From Symbiodinium natans (Eukaryota > Sar > Dinophyceae > Suessiales > Symbiodiniaceae), in assembly GCA_905221605.1 (NCBI GenBank), contig CAJNDS010001158.1:127001-191000 (forward strand): a stretch of DNA of 64,000 bases, given 5' to 3'. The position numbers and the translations under genes were made by a program. Shown piece by piece: positions 1 to 10,239 of the stretch. The notes under the pieces are model-generated. The model did not search any database. It was not told where the DNA came from and was given only the letters and a program-made list of their open reading frames with translations. Each line of letters opens with the position of its first letter. The first letter of the stretch is position 1.

Positions 1-394
1 GCTCCTTGTACCCTTCTTTGCAAGTGTCTTTCCGAGCCGACGAGGCCAGTACGCGCACAACAATCAGCCAGTTCATCACGTGCCGCGCCTTGCTTTGAAT
101 CCAAACAGGAAGGGTCTGCAGTTTTCTGGACAGCTCCTTGTGTGTGGTCCAAATGATTCTGCAGCCCAGCACGGCGGAACCACGCAACAATGCAAGTTGC
201 TTCGCTTCTGAGCGTTTCGCTTCTAAAGCCAAAGCAGATCTAAGGTACTTGTTTGCGATGCTTGGCATGCACAATGCCACTGCGAAGCTAGTTGCTTGGC
301 CGCAAGCTCCTATGTCAGAATGCCTTAAGAGGTCCCCCTACTCCCGGACTGCGTTGCCCTCAACATGTCATCCGGTCCTGCGATGTTTGCGCAG
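1..394. other. No assignable gene; presumed upstream intron of GH92 gene
   Basis: Only short ORFs without family resemblance are seen. The stretch ends in a TTTGCGCAG acceptor used by the first recognisable GH92 exon, so it is probably intron or unrecognised upstream exon sequence of that gene. Confidence 0.4.
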
Positions 395-1089
395 GTGCGT
401 CAGATCCTCGCGCAAGCATACTCTCCAGATGGGTACGCGGGCGATGAGGACAATGGAGAGATGGGCTCCTGGTACGTCTTGAGTGCACTGGGCCTCTATG
501 ACCCGGATGCTCAACTGCACATTATGCGAGGGAGCACTTTTGAATTCGGGAGTCCACGTTGTGTCAGCATGGCAGCTGCGATCTGAAGCGCTGAAAACAG
601 GCCCCTGGAGTGAACGAAGACTACGTCCTGGGCGCCATGCCGCTCTTCAAGCGGGTCAGGCGCACCGCCCTCCCGAGCTTCTTTAGCGCAGCTACAGCTC
701 GTTCCGGTGTATTCCCACTTGACCCAAGAGCTGGGGCTTAAGCTGTGTTCGTCTCCCCGCGGCTAACCTGTCAGACTGGGGTTGAACATCTGGAAGCTCT
801 AAATTACTAAAGTCTCTAAAGCTCAACATAGGTACAAATGTGATGCCTACAGAAGCTTCAACCCCCGAGCCTCCAGCGTCCCCGCGATGCCTCCACAAGG
901 CTGCACGAGCTGGGAGTCACCATCGAGGCTCCCAGCGCAGCAGGGGGCTCGCCGCAAATCGAGGCCGAGGGCATCATTGGTTTCAGCCAGTGGCAGAAGG
1001 GATGTAAGGACATGTACGGACTGTACGGGTGTAGCAACCCCAAAAAGGGAAGACACTCCACCAGGCTGCGGGGCCTTCGGGCATTTTAG
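395..1089 (+). CDS. Glycoside hydrolase family 92 (alpha-mannosidase-like), C-terminal exons
   Basis: Three exons join in frame. Exon 1 (395-508) includes GDEDNGEMGSWYVLSALGLY, matching the GH92 signature around G-N-D-D-x-G-x-M-S-A-W-Y-V-x-S-A-L-G. Exon 2 (601-659) gives EDYVLGAMPLFKRVR, the YVLGSPLF-type strand of the family. Exon 3 starts at 900 (LHELGVTIEAPSA); its frame stays open to a stop at 1087-1089, though the true end may be earlier. Introns are 509-600 and 660-899, both GC-AG, and the arginine codon of ...KRVR is split by the second. GH92 enzymes are exo-acting, calcium-dependent alpha-mannosidases that trim N-glycans or mannans. The equivalent of the family's DD pair reads ED here, so activity is not certain. 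Only the C-terminal part is in the window; upstream exons were not recognised. The family call is secure from motif order; substrate is not known. Confidence 0.85.
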
Positions 1090-1353
1090 GGGTTTAGGTG
1101 GGCATAGGTCTCGTGCAGCATTCCGCCTGGCCTCCATTGTGCGCTGCTTTTGACCGTGTTCTTAGACATGGTTTTCCAGAAGTTGCATGGCTCTTTGCTT
1201 TCCAGTTCTGAAGGTTGTGCAGCATTCGCGCGCTTGCTTTCAAACTTTCATCGCAAGGGATGCTAAGCTGCTAATTGCACGAGTGCTGACTGCAGTTTAT
1301 GTGTGCTCGAAGCTTTCAAGACCTGACAGGAGGTCCTTTGGCATTCTCGACGG

Positions 1354-1617
1354 CTAAGCGCGGGGAAAATCTCCTACTCTGATCTTCGTCACTGGGCATA
1401 ATCCGGATCGGCTCCACGTTGGTTCTTCCTCCCATTCAGAGTCTGAAAATTCAAGAGCCGGTGTAACTGAAAGAACTTCAAAGGGACCTTTCCTGACCTG
1501 GTCGACGATGCAGTCCAGTGTCGGGCGTTCTGTAAGCAATGAGCCAAACTCATGCCAGTTCATTTCATGCATTCGTTTGCCTAGAGTAGGTTCGTCCAGG
1601 CCAAGCTTCAGCCTCAA
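1354..1617 (-). CDS. Unknown protein, probable terminal exon
   Basis: An open frame of 87 residues ends in a stop. It has mixed composition (MHEMNWHEFGSLLTERPTLD, then an acidic stretch SDSEWEEEP) and no simple-sequence bias, and the opposite strand has no comparable ORF. The first Met may be internal, since the frame may start at a splice acceptor. No family recognised. It is convergent with the GH92 gene, so the two may share this 3' intergenic zone. Confidence 0.45.
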   Translation of the reverse strand: MRLKLGLDEPTLGKRMHEMNWHEFGSLLTERPTLDCIVDQVRKGPFEVLSVTPALEFSDSEWEEEPTWSRSGLCPVTKIRVGDFPRA

Positions 1618-1734
1618 ACGTTCTCATGTGTTTCAGCTTTTGACTGCCATGGCTTGGAAGCTTGGAAGTGCAACCATGGCCCCATGATTCGTCAGGACGA
1701 AAATGCTCGGAGCGACCTCAACGTTTGGCCTAGA

Positions 1735-2060
1735 TCTTCCCGATTAATGAAATTCTTAAAAATCACTTCAAATAGATTACAACTGAGATAATTAAAATTA
1801 TTGACATTAATTAGAATAAGTTAAAATTAGTGAAAATGAAATAGAACTTGCTTCAAAACAATTTAAAATAAAAGAATTGAAAGTCATGATAAACTAATGT
1901 AAACAAAAAATCAATTCAAGATTTTCTTGAAAAAAATGAAATGAATCAAAATTATTTAAAACAAAAGAAAAAATTCGAATGAATAAAATTTCCTTAAAAT
2001 TAACTTAGAATAAATAGAAATAGTTGGAATGTATTAAAATTAAAGAAAGATTGTTAAGTG
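1735..2060. repeat. A-rich AT-rich block (short)
   Basis: About 320 bp is almost entirely A and T, with AAAATTA-type words and A-runs on the + strand. No ORF of interest. It resembles the left half of the larger block at 4385-5880. Confidence 0.75.
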
Positions 2061-2157
2061 TTCATTAATTCCGATTTTTTAGTCAATTTTAGTCATTTTT
2101 ACTCGTTAAAACCTGATAGGAGCCACGAACCCGAATGCAGAAAACAGTCACCTATAA

Positions 2158-2815
2158 CCACCAACCCTCACCCCACCCACCCACATCCCACTTCACCCAC
2201 CCCACACCCACCCACCCACATTCACCTACCCACACCCACCCACCCACCCACCCACATCCCACCCCACGCACCCACACCCCACCAGGTGCCACCACCATCA
2301 CCAAGTAGCACCGCCACCAGGCACCACCACCGCCACCACCACGGCCTTCACCACCACCGCCACCACCACCACCACCGCCACTAGGCACCACCACCACCAC
2401 CGCCACCAGGCACCGCTACAAGTTCCACCACCACCACCACCACCACGGACCACCCACACCCCACCCACCCGCACCCCACCCACCCAACATCCCACCACGA
2501 GACCACCACGCCACGGACCACCACCACGGAGCTACCAACACGGACCGCGGCCACGGACCACCACCACAGACCGCCGCCACGGACCACCACCCACCACGGA
2601 CCACCACCGCGGACCACCACCGCGGACCACCACCACGGACCACACGGAGCACCACCACGGGACCACACCACGGGACCACCACCACGGGACCACCCCCACC
2701 ACAACCACCACCATGCAGCATGGGACAGCAATGAAACCGCCACCATGCGACCACCACCACCACCCATGACCACCACCACCCGGGACCACCACCACGAGAC
2801 GACACGAGACCACCA
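2158..2815. repeat. CCACCC / ACCACC minisatellite
   Basis: Strand-asymmetric C- and A-rich tandem repeat: CCCACCCA units first (2160-2290), then CACCAC and ACCACCACGG units to about 2815. Long ORFs on either strand (Val/Trp/Gly or His/Pro-rich) are products of the repeat and are not genes. Confidence 0.9.
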
Positions 2816-2818
2816 CCG

Positions 2819-3015
2819 TGCGGAGTTCTTCCTTAGCTTGACGGATTCGGAACGCCGCGGAACGCCACGTGGAACGCCGCGGGGACGCGTGCCCTGTGGA
2901 GTTCCCCCTTAGCTTGATGGATTCGGAACACCGTGGGGGACACGCGTCCTGCGCAGTTCCCCCTTAGCTTGACGCATTCGGAACGCTGCGGGGACACACG
3001 TCCTGTGCAGTTCCC
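2819..3015. repeat. GC-rich tandem repeat, units of about 55-76 bp
   Basis: Four degenerate copies share CAGTTCCCCCTTAGCTTGA followed by a GGATTCGGAACGC-type segment. Repeat starts are near 2823, 2899, 2954 and 3008, so spacings are 76, 55 and 54 bp. Confidence 0.8.
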
Positions 3016-3029
3016 CTTAACAGCACGCG

Positions 3030-3115
3030 TGACGCCACTCGCGGACGCTTCGCGGACGCTTTGCGGACGCTTGCGACTTGGCGAACGCTTTCCGGACGCC
3101 TGGCGAACACAGCGC
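3030..3115. repeat. GCGGACGCTT short tandem repeat
   Basis: Several imperfect copies of a 10-12 bp unit (GCGGACGCTT, GCGAACGCTT) follow the previous repeat directly. Confidence 0.7.
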
Positions 3116-3183
3116 AACGACGTTTGGTAACCTCCCAACCCCCAGACCCCCAACTTTAAAACGCGAACCCTTCTGCGGAGCAT

Positions 3184-3700
3184 TCGGGAAAATCATTGAT
3201 TTGCAATAATTTTACACAATGCTTTTCTTGTATTCATCTTTAAATAAGTTTTATCATATTCATTGGGAAGGCTCAAAACCATAATAGAAAACCATGCAGG
3301 AGATGGCAGGAACGAGGGTTGATGCTTTTGCTGGCCCTTTGCATCGAAGTTTAGTGGGCTGCCATACTGAGTTCTTGCGTTCGAGTTGCAGCTAAGGAGG
3401 CGGAGGTCAGTGATTTAGTTGCAGATTTGCTGCCTGGCTTCAGTCAGGTTGCCTATAAAGGTTTCACGGCGCATTGCCACTCGCAGCTCTGCGTCAGACA
3501 ACCAGATACGGATTTTGCTCAATGAAGAAACCCCAAGAAGGCCCAAGAATGTAATGTTAAAACCGAAACCTGTTGTTATTCAGTGATTCAGGGCTCTTCA
3601 AGCTTATCCTTGTGCTTTGTCGGCGGGGGGGAGCTGGGAAGATTCCAAACCAGAACCCCTATGCCACTTCAACTATGCCAATGCTGTGGGATGGCACGTG
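3184..3700. other. No gene seen
   Basis: Unique-looking sequence with moderate GC; only short ORFs on either strand. Confidence 0.4.
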
Positions 3701-3705
3701 GCCGT

Positions 3706-3906
3706 TTAGAGATCCGACCTTTGTGTCGAAGTTCTCATCCAGCTTGACAGCTCAGCCTCGGCTTTCAGGTCTCTTGAGCTCACCTGCGAGTTCAGAAGAA
3801 GTTTCAATCTGTTGAGCTCTGAGGCCTCCTTGGGCCCTTGAAACGAGGGCATCATTGCATCACTCACATGAACTTCACCTGTTAAGCTCGCTGCCAACAT
3901 TTCCAA
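3706..3906 (-). CDS. Possible exon, unknown protein
   Basis: A 66-residue open frame ends in a stop. It is rich in Leu, Ser and Glu (SELNRLKLLLNSQVSSRD) with helix-forming character. No family recognised. The overlapping + frame (3573-3815) is a weaker alternative. Confidence 0.3.
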   Translation of the reverse strand: MEMLAASLTGEVHVSDAMMPSFQGPKEASELNRLKLLLNSQVSSRDLKAEAELSSWMRTSTQRSDL

Positions 3907-4019
3907 ACAAAAGTGTCGTCCGACGAGCTATGCTTAGCCAAGCGTTCTCGTCACGATCACAGCGGCTCTGAGGCCGTGCAGCTGCGGGGGCTGAAGCTCC
4001 TCTCATAGCCACTGTTGCT

Positions 4020-4334
4020 ATGCGTGATTTGGCTCAAGGCATTCGGAATTCCGCCTTCTGCTGGCCGCGGCACTTCCAGCTCTACAAGCCGCGGCGGGCC
4101 CGGATCAAGGGTAGAGGCGCCGTGGCAATCTATGGAACGAAAGATTTATACTGCTCGCTGCTCAGGTTATGGATTTCCTCTTCACGGCGAAGGATCGGCT
4201 TTGGGCTGAAACACGCTGAAACTGTTTGTCGGTCACGGCGCCGGCTGCCTGAGGAGCCAGTTGCGATGAAAGAGCAGGAAGGAGGTACAGGAAGACAGGA
4301 AGAAGGAGGACGGCGCACCCCAAAGTGGGAGTGA
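4020..4334 (+). CDS. Possible ORF with spliced-leader-like 5' sequence
   Basis: A 104-residue frame starts ATGCGTGATTTGGCTCAAGG and is basic (Arg/Lys-rich) throughout. Positions 4028-4038 equal the last 11 nt of the dinoflagellate spliced leader (TTTGGCTCAAG). A competing minus frame covers 4162-4365. Coding status is uncertain. Confidence 0.3.
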   Translation: MRDLAQGIRNSAFCWPRHFQLYKPRRARIKGRGAVAIYGTKDLYCSLLRLWISSSRRRIGFGLKHAETVCRSRRRLPEEPVAMKEQEGGTGRQEEGGRRTPKWE

Positions 4335-4384
4335 TGCGAAGGCTGGCCGTTCGGTTCTCGAGCACTCTAGCTGGGCTCTAGCTG

Positions 4385-5880
4385 CAAAATTGTTTGAGAG
4401 TAGTTAAAATTAACAAAATTAGTTAAAGTTAAATCAAAGCAAAATTAAATAGAATTCACGAAGTTTCATTGAATGATTCAAAATTAGGCAATTATTAATT
4501 AGAAGTAATTAATACTACCGTAAAACTAGTCAAGATTATAATTAAAAATATTACAAAAAATCATTAATAAACAAAAAAAGATTCAAGAAAAAATCGTCAA
4601 CAAATAAATATAATTAAACATTGAAAAAGCTAGCTAAACAAATACAAATTCTCAAAAATAATTGAATTAATTTTGAAAAATTCATCAAAACCAACTAAAA
4701 CTAAAATTAATTAATTAACATTAATTTAAAATTCATTTTCATTTATTATTTTTTTACATTTCATTAAAAATCACTTTCAATTTAATTAAAATTAACTAAT
4801 TAAGTTTTTAATGAAAATATAATCAAACTTACTAAAAATGATTGTAAAGACTAATTCCACATTACTTCAGATGATTTAAAAATATTTGCGTAAAATAATG
4901 CAACTTAGTACAAAAACTAATTAAAATTACGAAAAAACTAATTGCATTATTAATATTATTATGCTAATTCAAATTAAGTAAACTAAAATTCAAAGTAAAC
5001 ATTAATAAAATCAAGTAAAGTAATTAACCTTATTAAAAATACTTAAAAATCAATTTTTTGTCAATCTTAGCCCTTTTATGAATTGATGACTTTTATTAAT
5101 TTTGAATTATTTTTTTTTACACTTAATTAGTTTGAAAATAAATTAAAAATGAATTTTAAATAAAATTTTCTAATTTAAAGCAAAGTTTTTTTAATTTTTG
5201 CTAATATTTTTTAAATTAAATAATTTCATTGGTTTTAAAATTGATTTAATGATCTTAATGTCTTTGATTAGGTTTACTTAAATTGAATTTTAATTGTTAA
5301 CGTCAATTTTGAATAAATGTTAAGTATTTTTTTTACGTTTAATTATTAAATTAAGATTTAGTAAATAATTTAAAATTGGTGTTACTTCATGTAAACTTAC
5401 TTGTTTAATTTTCATTAATTGGAGTTAGTTTTAAATTAATTTATCAATTTTCATGAATTAACGAATTAAAATTTAATCAGTTTTATTAATTGTAAGTCTA
5501 TTTACTTGTTATCTATTTGTATTTAAATTTTTCAAAAACCCGAATCAATTTTCATGAATTTTAATCAATTTTAATGAGTTTTTATAAGCTTTAATCAATT
5601 TTAAGAAATTTTAGTTAATTTGGAATAATTTTGATTATTTTAAATTAATCCTACTTAATTTTGAGGAATTTTAATTAATTTTAATTAATTAGTTTGAATT
5701 AATGTTAATGACTTTCAATTAAGTTAATGAATTTTCATTAGGTTTTTGGTAGTTTTCAACTAATCTTTATTATTTTTAACTTAATTCTAATTAATTTTAA
5801 TTAATTTCTAATATATTTTCATTAATTAATTTGGATTTATTTTAACAAATTTTGAGGAATATTAATTATTCAATTTTAAG
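4385..5880. repeat. 1.5-kb extremely AT-rich block with A-to-T skew switch
   Basis: Almost all A and T, built from AATTAA, TTAATT and AAAATT words. From 4385 to about 5050 the + strand is A-rich; from about 5080 to 5880 it is T-rich (TTTTAATTAATTTT motifs). This fits a degenerate inverted repeat or two head-to-head copies. It ends abruptly at GCTCGCGGTGG near 5880. No coding potential. Confidence 0.85.
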
Positions 5881-5953
5881 CTCGCGGTGGCGGATGTGGT
5901 GAGGTGCTGAAAGCACCGTTCGATGCCTTCTGCCATCTCACGCCATAGCTGCG

Positions 5954-6298
5954 TTGCCCGATGCACAGGCAGGGCTTTACCTATTCAAACATTCTTCCAG
6001 CAACGTATCACGTCTGCGTTATCCCTGCAGAGCCACGCCCTTGCCACACCTCTGCTCGCCGTTCGAAGCTCTGGCCCTTGGTGTGAGCACGACGTTTCAG
6101 ACGTTGGCTGTAATCATGACCGGCGCCTGCGAGTCTATATTGGAGATCCACACCATTCAAATGCTGGCCCCAGAGTCGCAGATTGCTGCAGCTTCGTCAA
6201 AGTGCTTGTCGTCATTGACGTCCCGTCTTCGGAAGGGCTTGCGTAGCCGGCCAAGCTGGAATGGCCGAATTCAAGCGGATAACCGCAGCAGGAGCTAG
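5954..6298 (+). CDS. Possible exon/ORF, unknown protein
   Basis: A 114-residue open frame with balanced composition, including ALALGVSTTFQTLAVIMTGA (weakly hydrophobic) and a basic C-terminus (RLRKGLRSRPSWNGR). It ends in a stop just before the foldback element. The overlapping frame at 5923-6246 is less convincing. No family recognised. Confidence 0.4.
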   Translation: MPDAQAGLYLFKHSSSNVSRLRYPCRATPLPHLCSPFEALALGVSTTFQTLAVIMTGACESILEIHTIQMLAPESQIAAASSKCLSSLTSRLRKGLRSRPSWNGRIQADNRSRS

Positions 6299-6334
6299 CC
6301 GCTAGCCTTGTGAGGAGCGCGTCTCGGAAGTATT

Positions 6335-6541
6335 GACCCCCCAGCAGAATGAAAAAAAACACAAGAAAAATACAAGAATGAATTCAAGAGAAAATACAAG
6401 TAGCGATTCAGGAACAACGGTGAAATACAAAAAAAATGCAAGACAAATACAAAAACAACGCAAGAAAAATACAAGAAAAAATACAAGAAAAATACAAGAA
6501 AAATGCAAGAACAATACGAGAAAAATGCAAGCAAAGGAAAA

Positions 6542-6601
<60 letters not shown>

Positions 6602-7380
6602 CTTGTATTTTTGTCGTATTGTTTCCGTGTTTTTCGCGTGTTTTTTCCGTGTTTTTTTCCGTGTTTTTCGTGTTTTTTCGTATTTTTTCCGTGTTTTTTT
6701 CGTATTTGTTCGTATTTTTCGCCTATTTTTCGCATATTTCAGAATACAAGAAAAACACGAAAAAAAAACACGGAAAAAATACGCGAAAAATACGGAAAAA
6801 ATACAACAAAAACACAAGACCCCTCCCCCCGCTCCGCGCCTCCCACCCCCCCCGCCCCCCCCACCCCCCCCCCCCCCTCGCCCCCCCCCCCCCCCCCGCC
6901 CCCCCCCCCCCCCCCCGCCCCCCCCCCCCTCGGCGAAAAACAACGACAAAAAATTACGACAAAAACACGAAAAAACCTAAAAAAAAATACGAAAAAAACA
7001 CGAAACAAACACGGAAAAAACACGCGAAAAATACGAAAAAAACACGACAAAAACACAAGCCCCCCCCCCCCTCCCCGCGCCTCCGCGCCTCTTGTATTTT
7101 TCTTGTATTTGCTCTTGTGTTTTTCTTGTACTTTTCTTGCATTTTTCTTGTAATTTTCTTGTATGTTCCTTGTATTTTTCTTGTATTTTTCTTGTATAGT
7201 TCTTGTATTTTTCTTGTGTTTTTTTTGTGTTTTTCTTGTATTGTCTTGTAAGTTGCTTGTGTTTTTTTTGTGATTTTCTTGTATTTTTCTTGCACTTTGT
7301 TCGGCTGGCGTTTCTGCGCTCGTATTTTTCTTGCATTCCCCGTTTGTATTTTTTTTGTATTTCTTCTTGTATTTATTTAG
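6335..7380. repeat. Compound foldback element with poly-G core
   Basis: Left arm 6341-6535 consists of AATACAAGAAAA-type units. The right arm 7090-7380 consists of the complementary TTTTCTTGTATT units. Between them lie about 61 consecutive G (6541-6601), T-rich CGTGTTTTTT units (6602-6740), their complement AAAAACACGG (6741-6825), a C-rich block (6826-6929), a second AAAAACACG block (6930-7060) and a shorter C run. Long Lys/Pro/Phe/Gly frames on both strands come from the repeat. The element sits at the boundary where TTTAGGG tracts begin. Confidence 0.9.
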
Positions 7381-7382
7381 TT

Positions 7383-7670
7383 TTACTAAAACCCAATACT
7401 TCTGGCACCACGCCCGTCACAACTCTAGAAGATGCCAGAGGTTGCTCCTTGGGGACGAAAATGAACCCGAAAATGGGGGTTGTTTAGGGTTTAGGGTTTC
7501 GGGTTGCGTACCCTATACTACTATAATTCCTACTGAAGTATATGGACCATGAACCCTTTTAGGGTTCATTGGGTCCCCAAGGCTGCACATGAATGTGAGC
7601 AACTTATTGAGCGATGCTCGGCCCGCGTCGGTCAGCTGGGCTTCAGGGCAGCGCAGCACTGGCCTCACCA
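7383..7670 (+). CDS. Two-exon coding fragment interrupted by a MITE-A intron
   Basis: The upstream exon ends at 7433 (SGTTPVTTLED) and the downstream exon starts at 7582 (AAHECEQLIERCSARVGQLG). They join in phase 0 across a GC-AG intron (7434-7581), and the joined frame reads TLED-AAHECEQLIERC. The downstream part is helical with Cys and Glu. The protein is unknown. The left limit of the first exon is unclear because it merges into the foldback element; the right limit is near 7630-7670, before the next TTTAGGG tract. The intron is almost entirely a family A MITE. Confidence 0.5.
7447..7582. mobile_element. MITE family A, copy 1 (intron-forming)
   Basis: Palindromic element with ends like CCTTGGGGACCACATGAACC and the complement at the other end. 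The 2-bp flanks match (CT/CT). A short TTTAGGG tract (7480-7501) lies inside it. The right end CCCCAAG|G is used as a splice acceptor. Confidence 0.85.
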
Positions 7671-8455
7671 AGGTTTAGGGTTTAGGGTTCAGGGTTTAGG
7701 GTTTAGGGTTTCGGGTATGACTCACAACCTTGCCCCTCGAGGGTTTGAGAAGCTCTACAAGTCCCTAGCCTGCCGAGGAATACAACGGCACCCAAGTGAG
7801 CCAGTATTTCTCGATGATGATGGGTGACCTGACAAAGCACAAGGCGCCCGCACTGTAGTGATGCTGAGAATTCATAGGGTTGAAGGCGCAAGGGCGCAAT
7901 GGGCAAGTACATTTGAGTTCATGTTCTCCATCGCCATGCGCCATATGGAGAGGTCGATCGGCCATAGGTCCATAGATGTCAGCATCCTTCAATGCCCAAG
8001 CCAGCAGGTGCGAATATCTCCTGACCTTTGGTCTTTGATGACTGCCATTGCGTTGATTGAAGGCTCGGTGCCTTTGTAAGAAGCGCAAGCATCAGGTGTA
8101 TGATCCAGCGCAGGGAAAGAATATATTTTTTGTTGCATGGCTGTGTGCCAGAGGCGCTTGCGGTTTGTTGCACAGACCCTAAACCCTAAACTCTACAAGA
8201 GGAAGGCTTCGAGACGAGAGGTCAGCAAAGCAGTTGCTGAAGCCCACGCCCAGAAGCGTGCGAGGCTCGATTCTCGAGTTGGGCTTCGGAATTAATGTCC
8301 TGGCCGCCGTCAAGACTCTCGGCAATGATAGACCCTGGCAAGAGCAGAGTTCAAGATTCGATTTTTTGGCACAGGGTCGAGCTGCTGCCTGCCTCGAAAA
8401 TGGGCTCAGGATTTAGGTTTTGAAAGCCTTCCAGGGAGCCAGCATGTGTAAAAGC

Positions 8456-8564
8456 TGGGATGTTCCCCCTTATACTAGCAGTCCTTGATAGGGATTACAA
8501 TAGGGGGGGGGGGGGTACTAGAATCCCTATTCAGGACTGTTAGCACAAGGGGCAACATCCCAAT
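8456..8564. mobile_element. MITE family D
   Basis: Inverted ends GGGATGTTCCCCCTTATACT and its near complement (...GGCAACATCCC) flank a centre with a run of about 13 G and GGTACTAGAATCCC. Confidence 0.8.
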
Positions 8565-9765
8565 GTAGAAGGCGAGTATGCGCGGCGTAGCTCCACTCCA
8601 CTCAGCTGCGTCCATTTGCCACCGCACAGCAAAGTAGCGCCAGGAAGTACGTCTTCAATCCGTTCAACTTGATAGCCGGGGCCCCAGAAGGCCTGCGCGC
8701 AATGCTGCGTGCAAATTGTTTTTTTTCGAAAAGAAGGGAGGGGAAGAAAAACACAATAGACCCCCATATAGTAGGACTTCCTTAGAATGAAGCCCGAAGA
8801 GGGCACCCTCATCTTCGGAAACCCCAAATTGGTCATGGAGGTGCATGTCGAGGTTGGAGGTTAATGGCGGTGAGAGTGCTTCCAGGATGCGACAGTTTAG
8901 GGTTTAGGGTTTAGGGTTTAGGGGTCAAGGGATATTGGACACCGCAGTAGTGGAAGGCGACGGTAGACCATGTCAACAACGATGCCCCTGTCGGGATTTA
9001 GGCCATGCCATTGTTCTAGCCTGAGTCGCATGAGTCCCTTACGTCTCATGAGTCCTAGGAGTGTAAGGTGTCCCAGGATTGCCATGAGCCATGCACCCCT
9101 GTGCCTGTGTTTCAAGCCCCCCCCCCCCCCAAGATGCAAGAGTCTCTGAGCTAGGACCCCCTTAAGCCCTCTCTGGGTTTAGGGTTTAGGGTTTAGGGTT
9201 TAGGGTTTAGGGTTTAGGGTTTAGGGTTTAGGGTTTAGGGTTTAGGGTTTATGCTGAAGACAACCCCCCATGTGGGCTAAGGCTAAGTGGCGAAGCAGCC
9301 AAACACTGAAAGAGTCCGACGAAAACAGTCCCTTGGCTACCCCTACAAGGGGTCTTCAGTGCGCGGATGCTGGGTTGGCGTAGTAGGCAAAGTTTACAGA
9401 CCTAGGCCTCGGGAAAGTTCGCCAAAGTAGCCATAAACGATGTTGCGCTTTCGGCGGAGGACGTCAACTAGATTCTCGGTTGAAGAATTTTGGACAACAC
9501 TCACCTGGATATCTATCATGCCTTAGCATCCATAGCCACGTCTCAAAATCATAAACAAACTCTGTTTGTCCTGAGGAATTGGGTTTGATGTTTCAATCAA
9601 TGCTACATCTTCCACCTCGTTTTGAAACATAAGCTTGGTCAGCGAAGGGATGAGAGCAGACAAGCGATCGAGACCCTCAGTGACCTGCAGCCTTTCCCGG
9701 GCCATGCCGGACTTACCCTCGTTGTTTTATCGTTTGGGGTACGAACCCATGCTTTGCCGCACCCT
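8565..9765. other. Intron-like or intergenic stretch, no recognised exon
   Basis: Contains two TTTAGGG tracts (near 8896 and 9177-9250). A possible minus ORF at 9523-9705 (60 residues, ending in a stop) is not recognised. Other ORFs are short. Confidence 0.4.
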
Positions 9766-9804
9766 AAGCCCTAAACCCTAAACCCTAAACCGTCGCATGC
9801 CGCG

Positions 9805-9892
9805 CTCTGTGCCCAGGCAGAAAAGCTGGCCGAAAATGATTCTGGAGATGTCGCAGGCTTCCCATAACCTGGCCAACCCTGACATGGACTTC
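9805..9892 (+). CDS. Possible exon, unknown protein
   Basis: Follows a CCCTAAA tract and a GCCCAG|G acceptor. One frame is open to the next MITE and contains MILEMSQASHNLANPDMDFN. No family recognised; boundaries are inferred only. Confidence 0.35.
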
Positions 9893-10062
9893 AATGAAAC
9901 CCCCAAAATTGGGTTCATCTACCCTAGACCACTCTAATTCCTATTAAGGTATATGAGTAATAAACTCATTCAGGCCCAAAATTGTGTTCATATACCCTGG
10001 ACCACTATAATTCCTACTAAGGTATGTGAGAACTAAACTCATTCAGGGTTCATGTCGTCCCC
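9893..10062. mobile_element. MITE family A, two tandem part-copies
   Basis: Two head-to-tail family A segments, each with ACCCTAGACCACT/ACCACTATAATTCC cores; the right end is GTCGTCCCCAAGG. Confidence 0.75.
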
Positions 10063-10124
10063 AAGGTACCAAGAGGTTGTGAGGCTTCGAGCGGTGCGAG
10101 AGGGATGGGGGTTAGATGAACCGG

Positions 10125-10236
10125 GGCCGAGCCAAATGGACCCTAAAATTGGGGCCTTCTGCCCTGTACTACTATATTAATTATATTAGGGTATATGAAC
10201 CATAAACCCTTCTAGGGTTCATTTGGTTCTCAAGTT
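10125..10236. mobile_element. MITE family A
   Basis: CCAAATGGACCCTAAAATTGGGG at the left, a CTACTATATTAATTATATTAGGG core and GGGTTCATTTGGTTCTCAAG at the right, diverged at the termini. Confidence 0.75.
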
Positions 10237-10239
10237 ATA

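Noticed and set aside
2152-2816. Several long Val/Trp/Gly or His/Pro-rich ORFs up to 132 residues
   Set aside because: They translate the CCACCC/ACCACC minisatellite in different frames.
6295-7336. ORFs of up to 271 residues on both strands (Lys/Asn, Pro, Gly and Phe-rich)
   Set aside because: They are translations of the foldback repeats and G/C runs; all frames are open because the repeats lack stops.
9177-9250. Idea that the window is a chromosome end
   Set aside because: Tracts are short, in both orientations and spread over 56 kb with genes between them, so they are interstitial.
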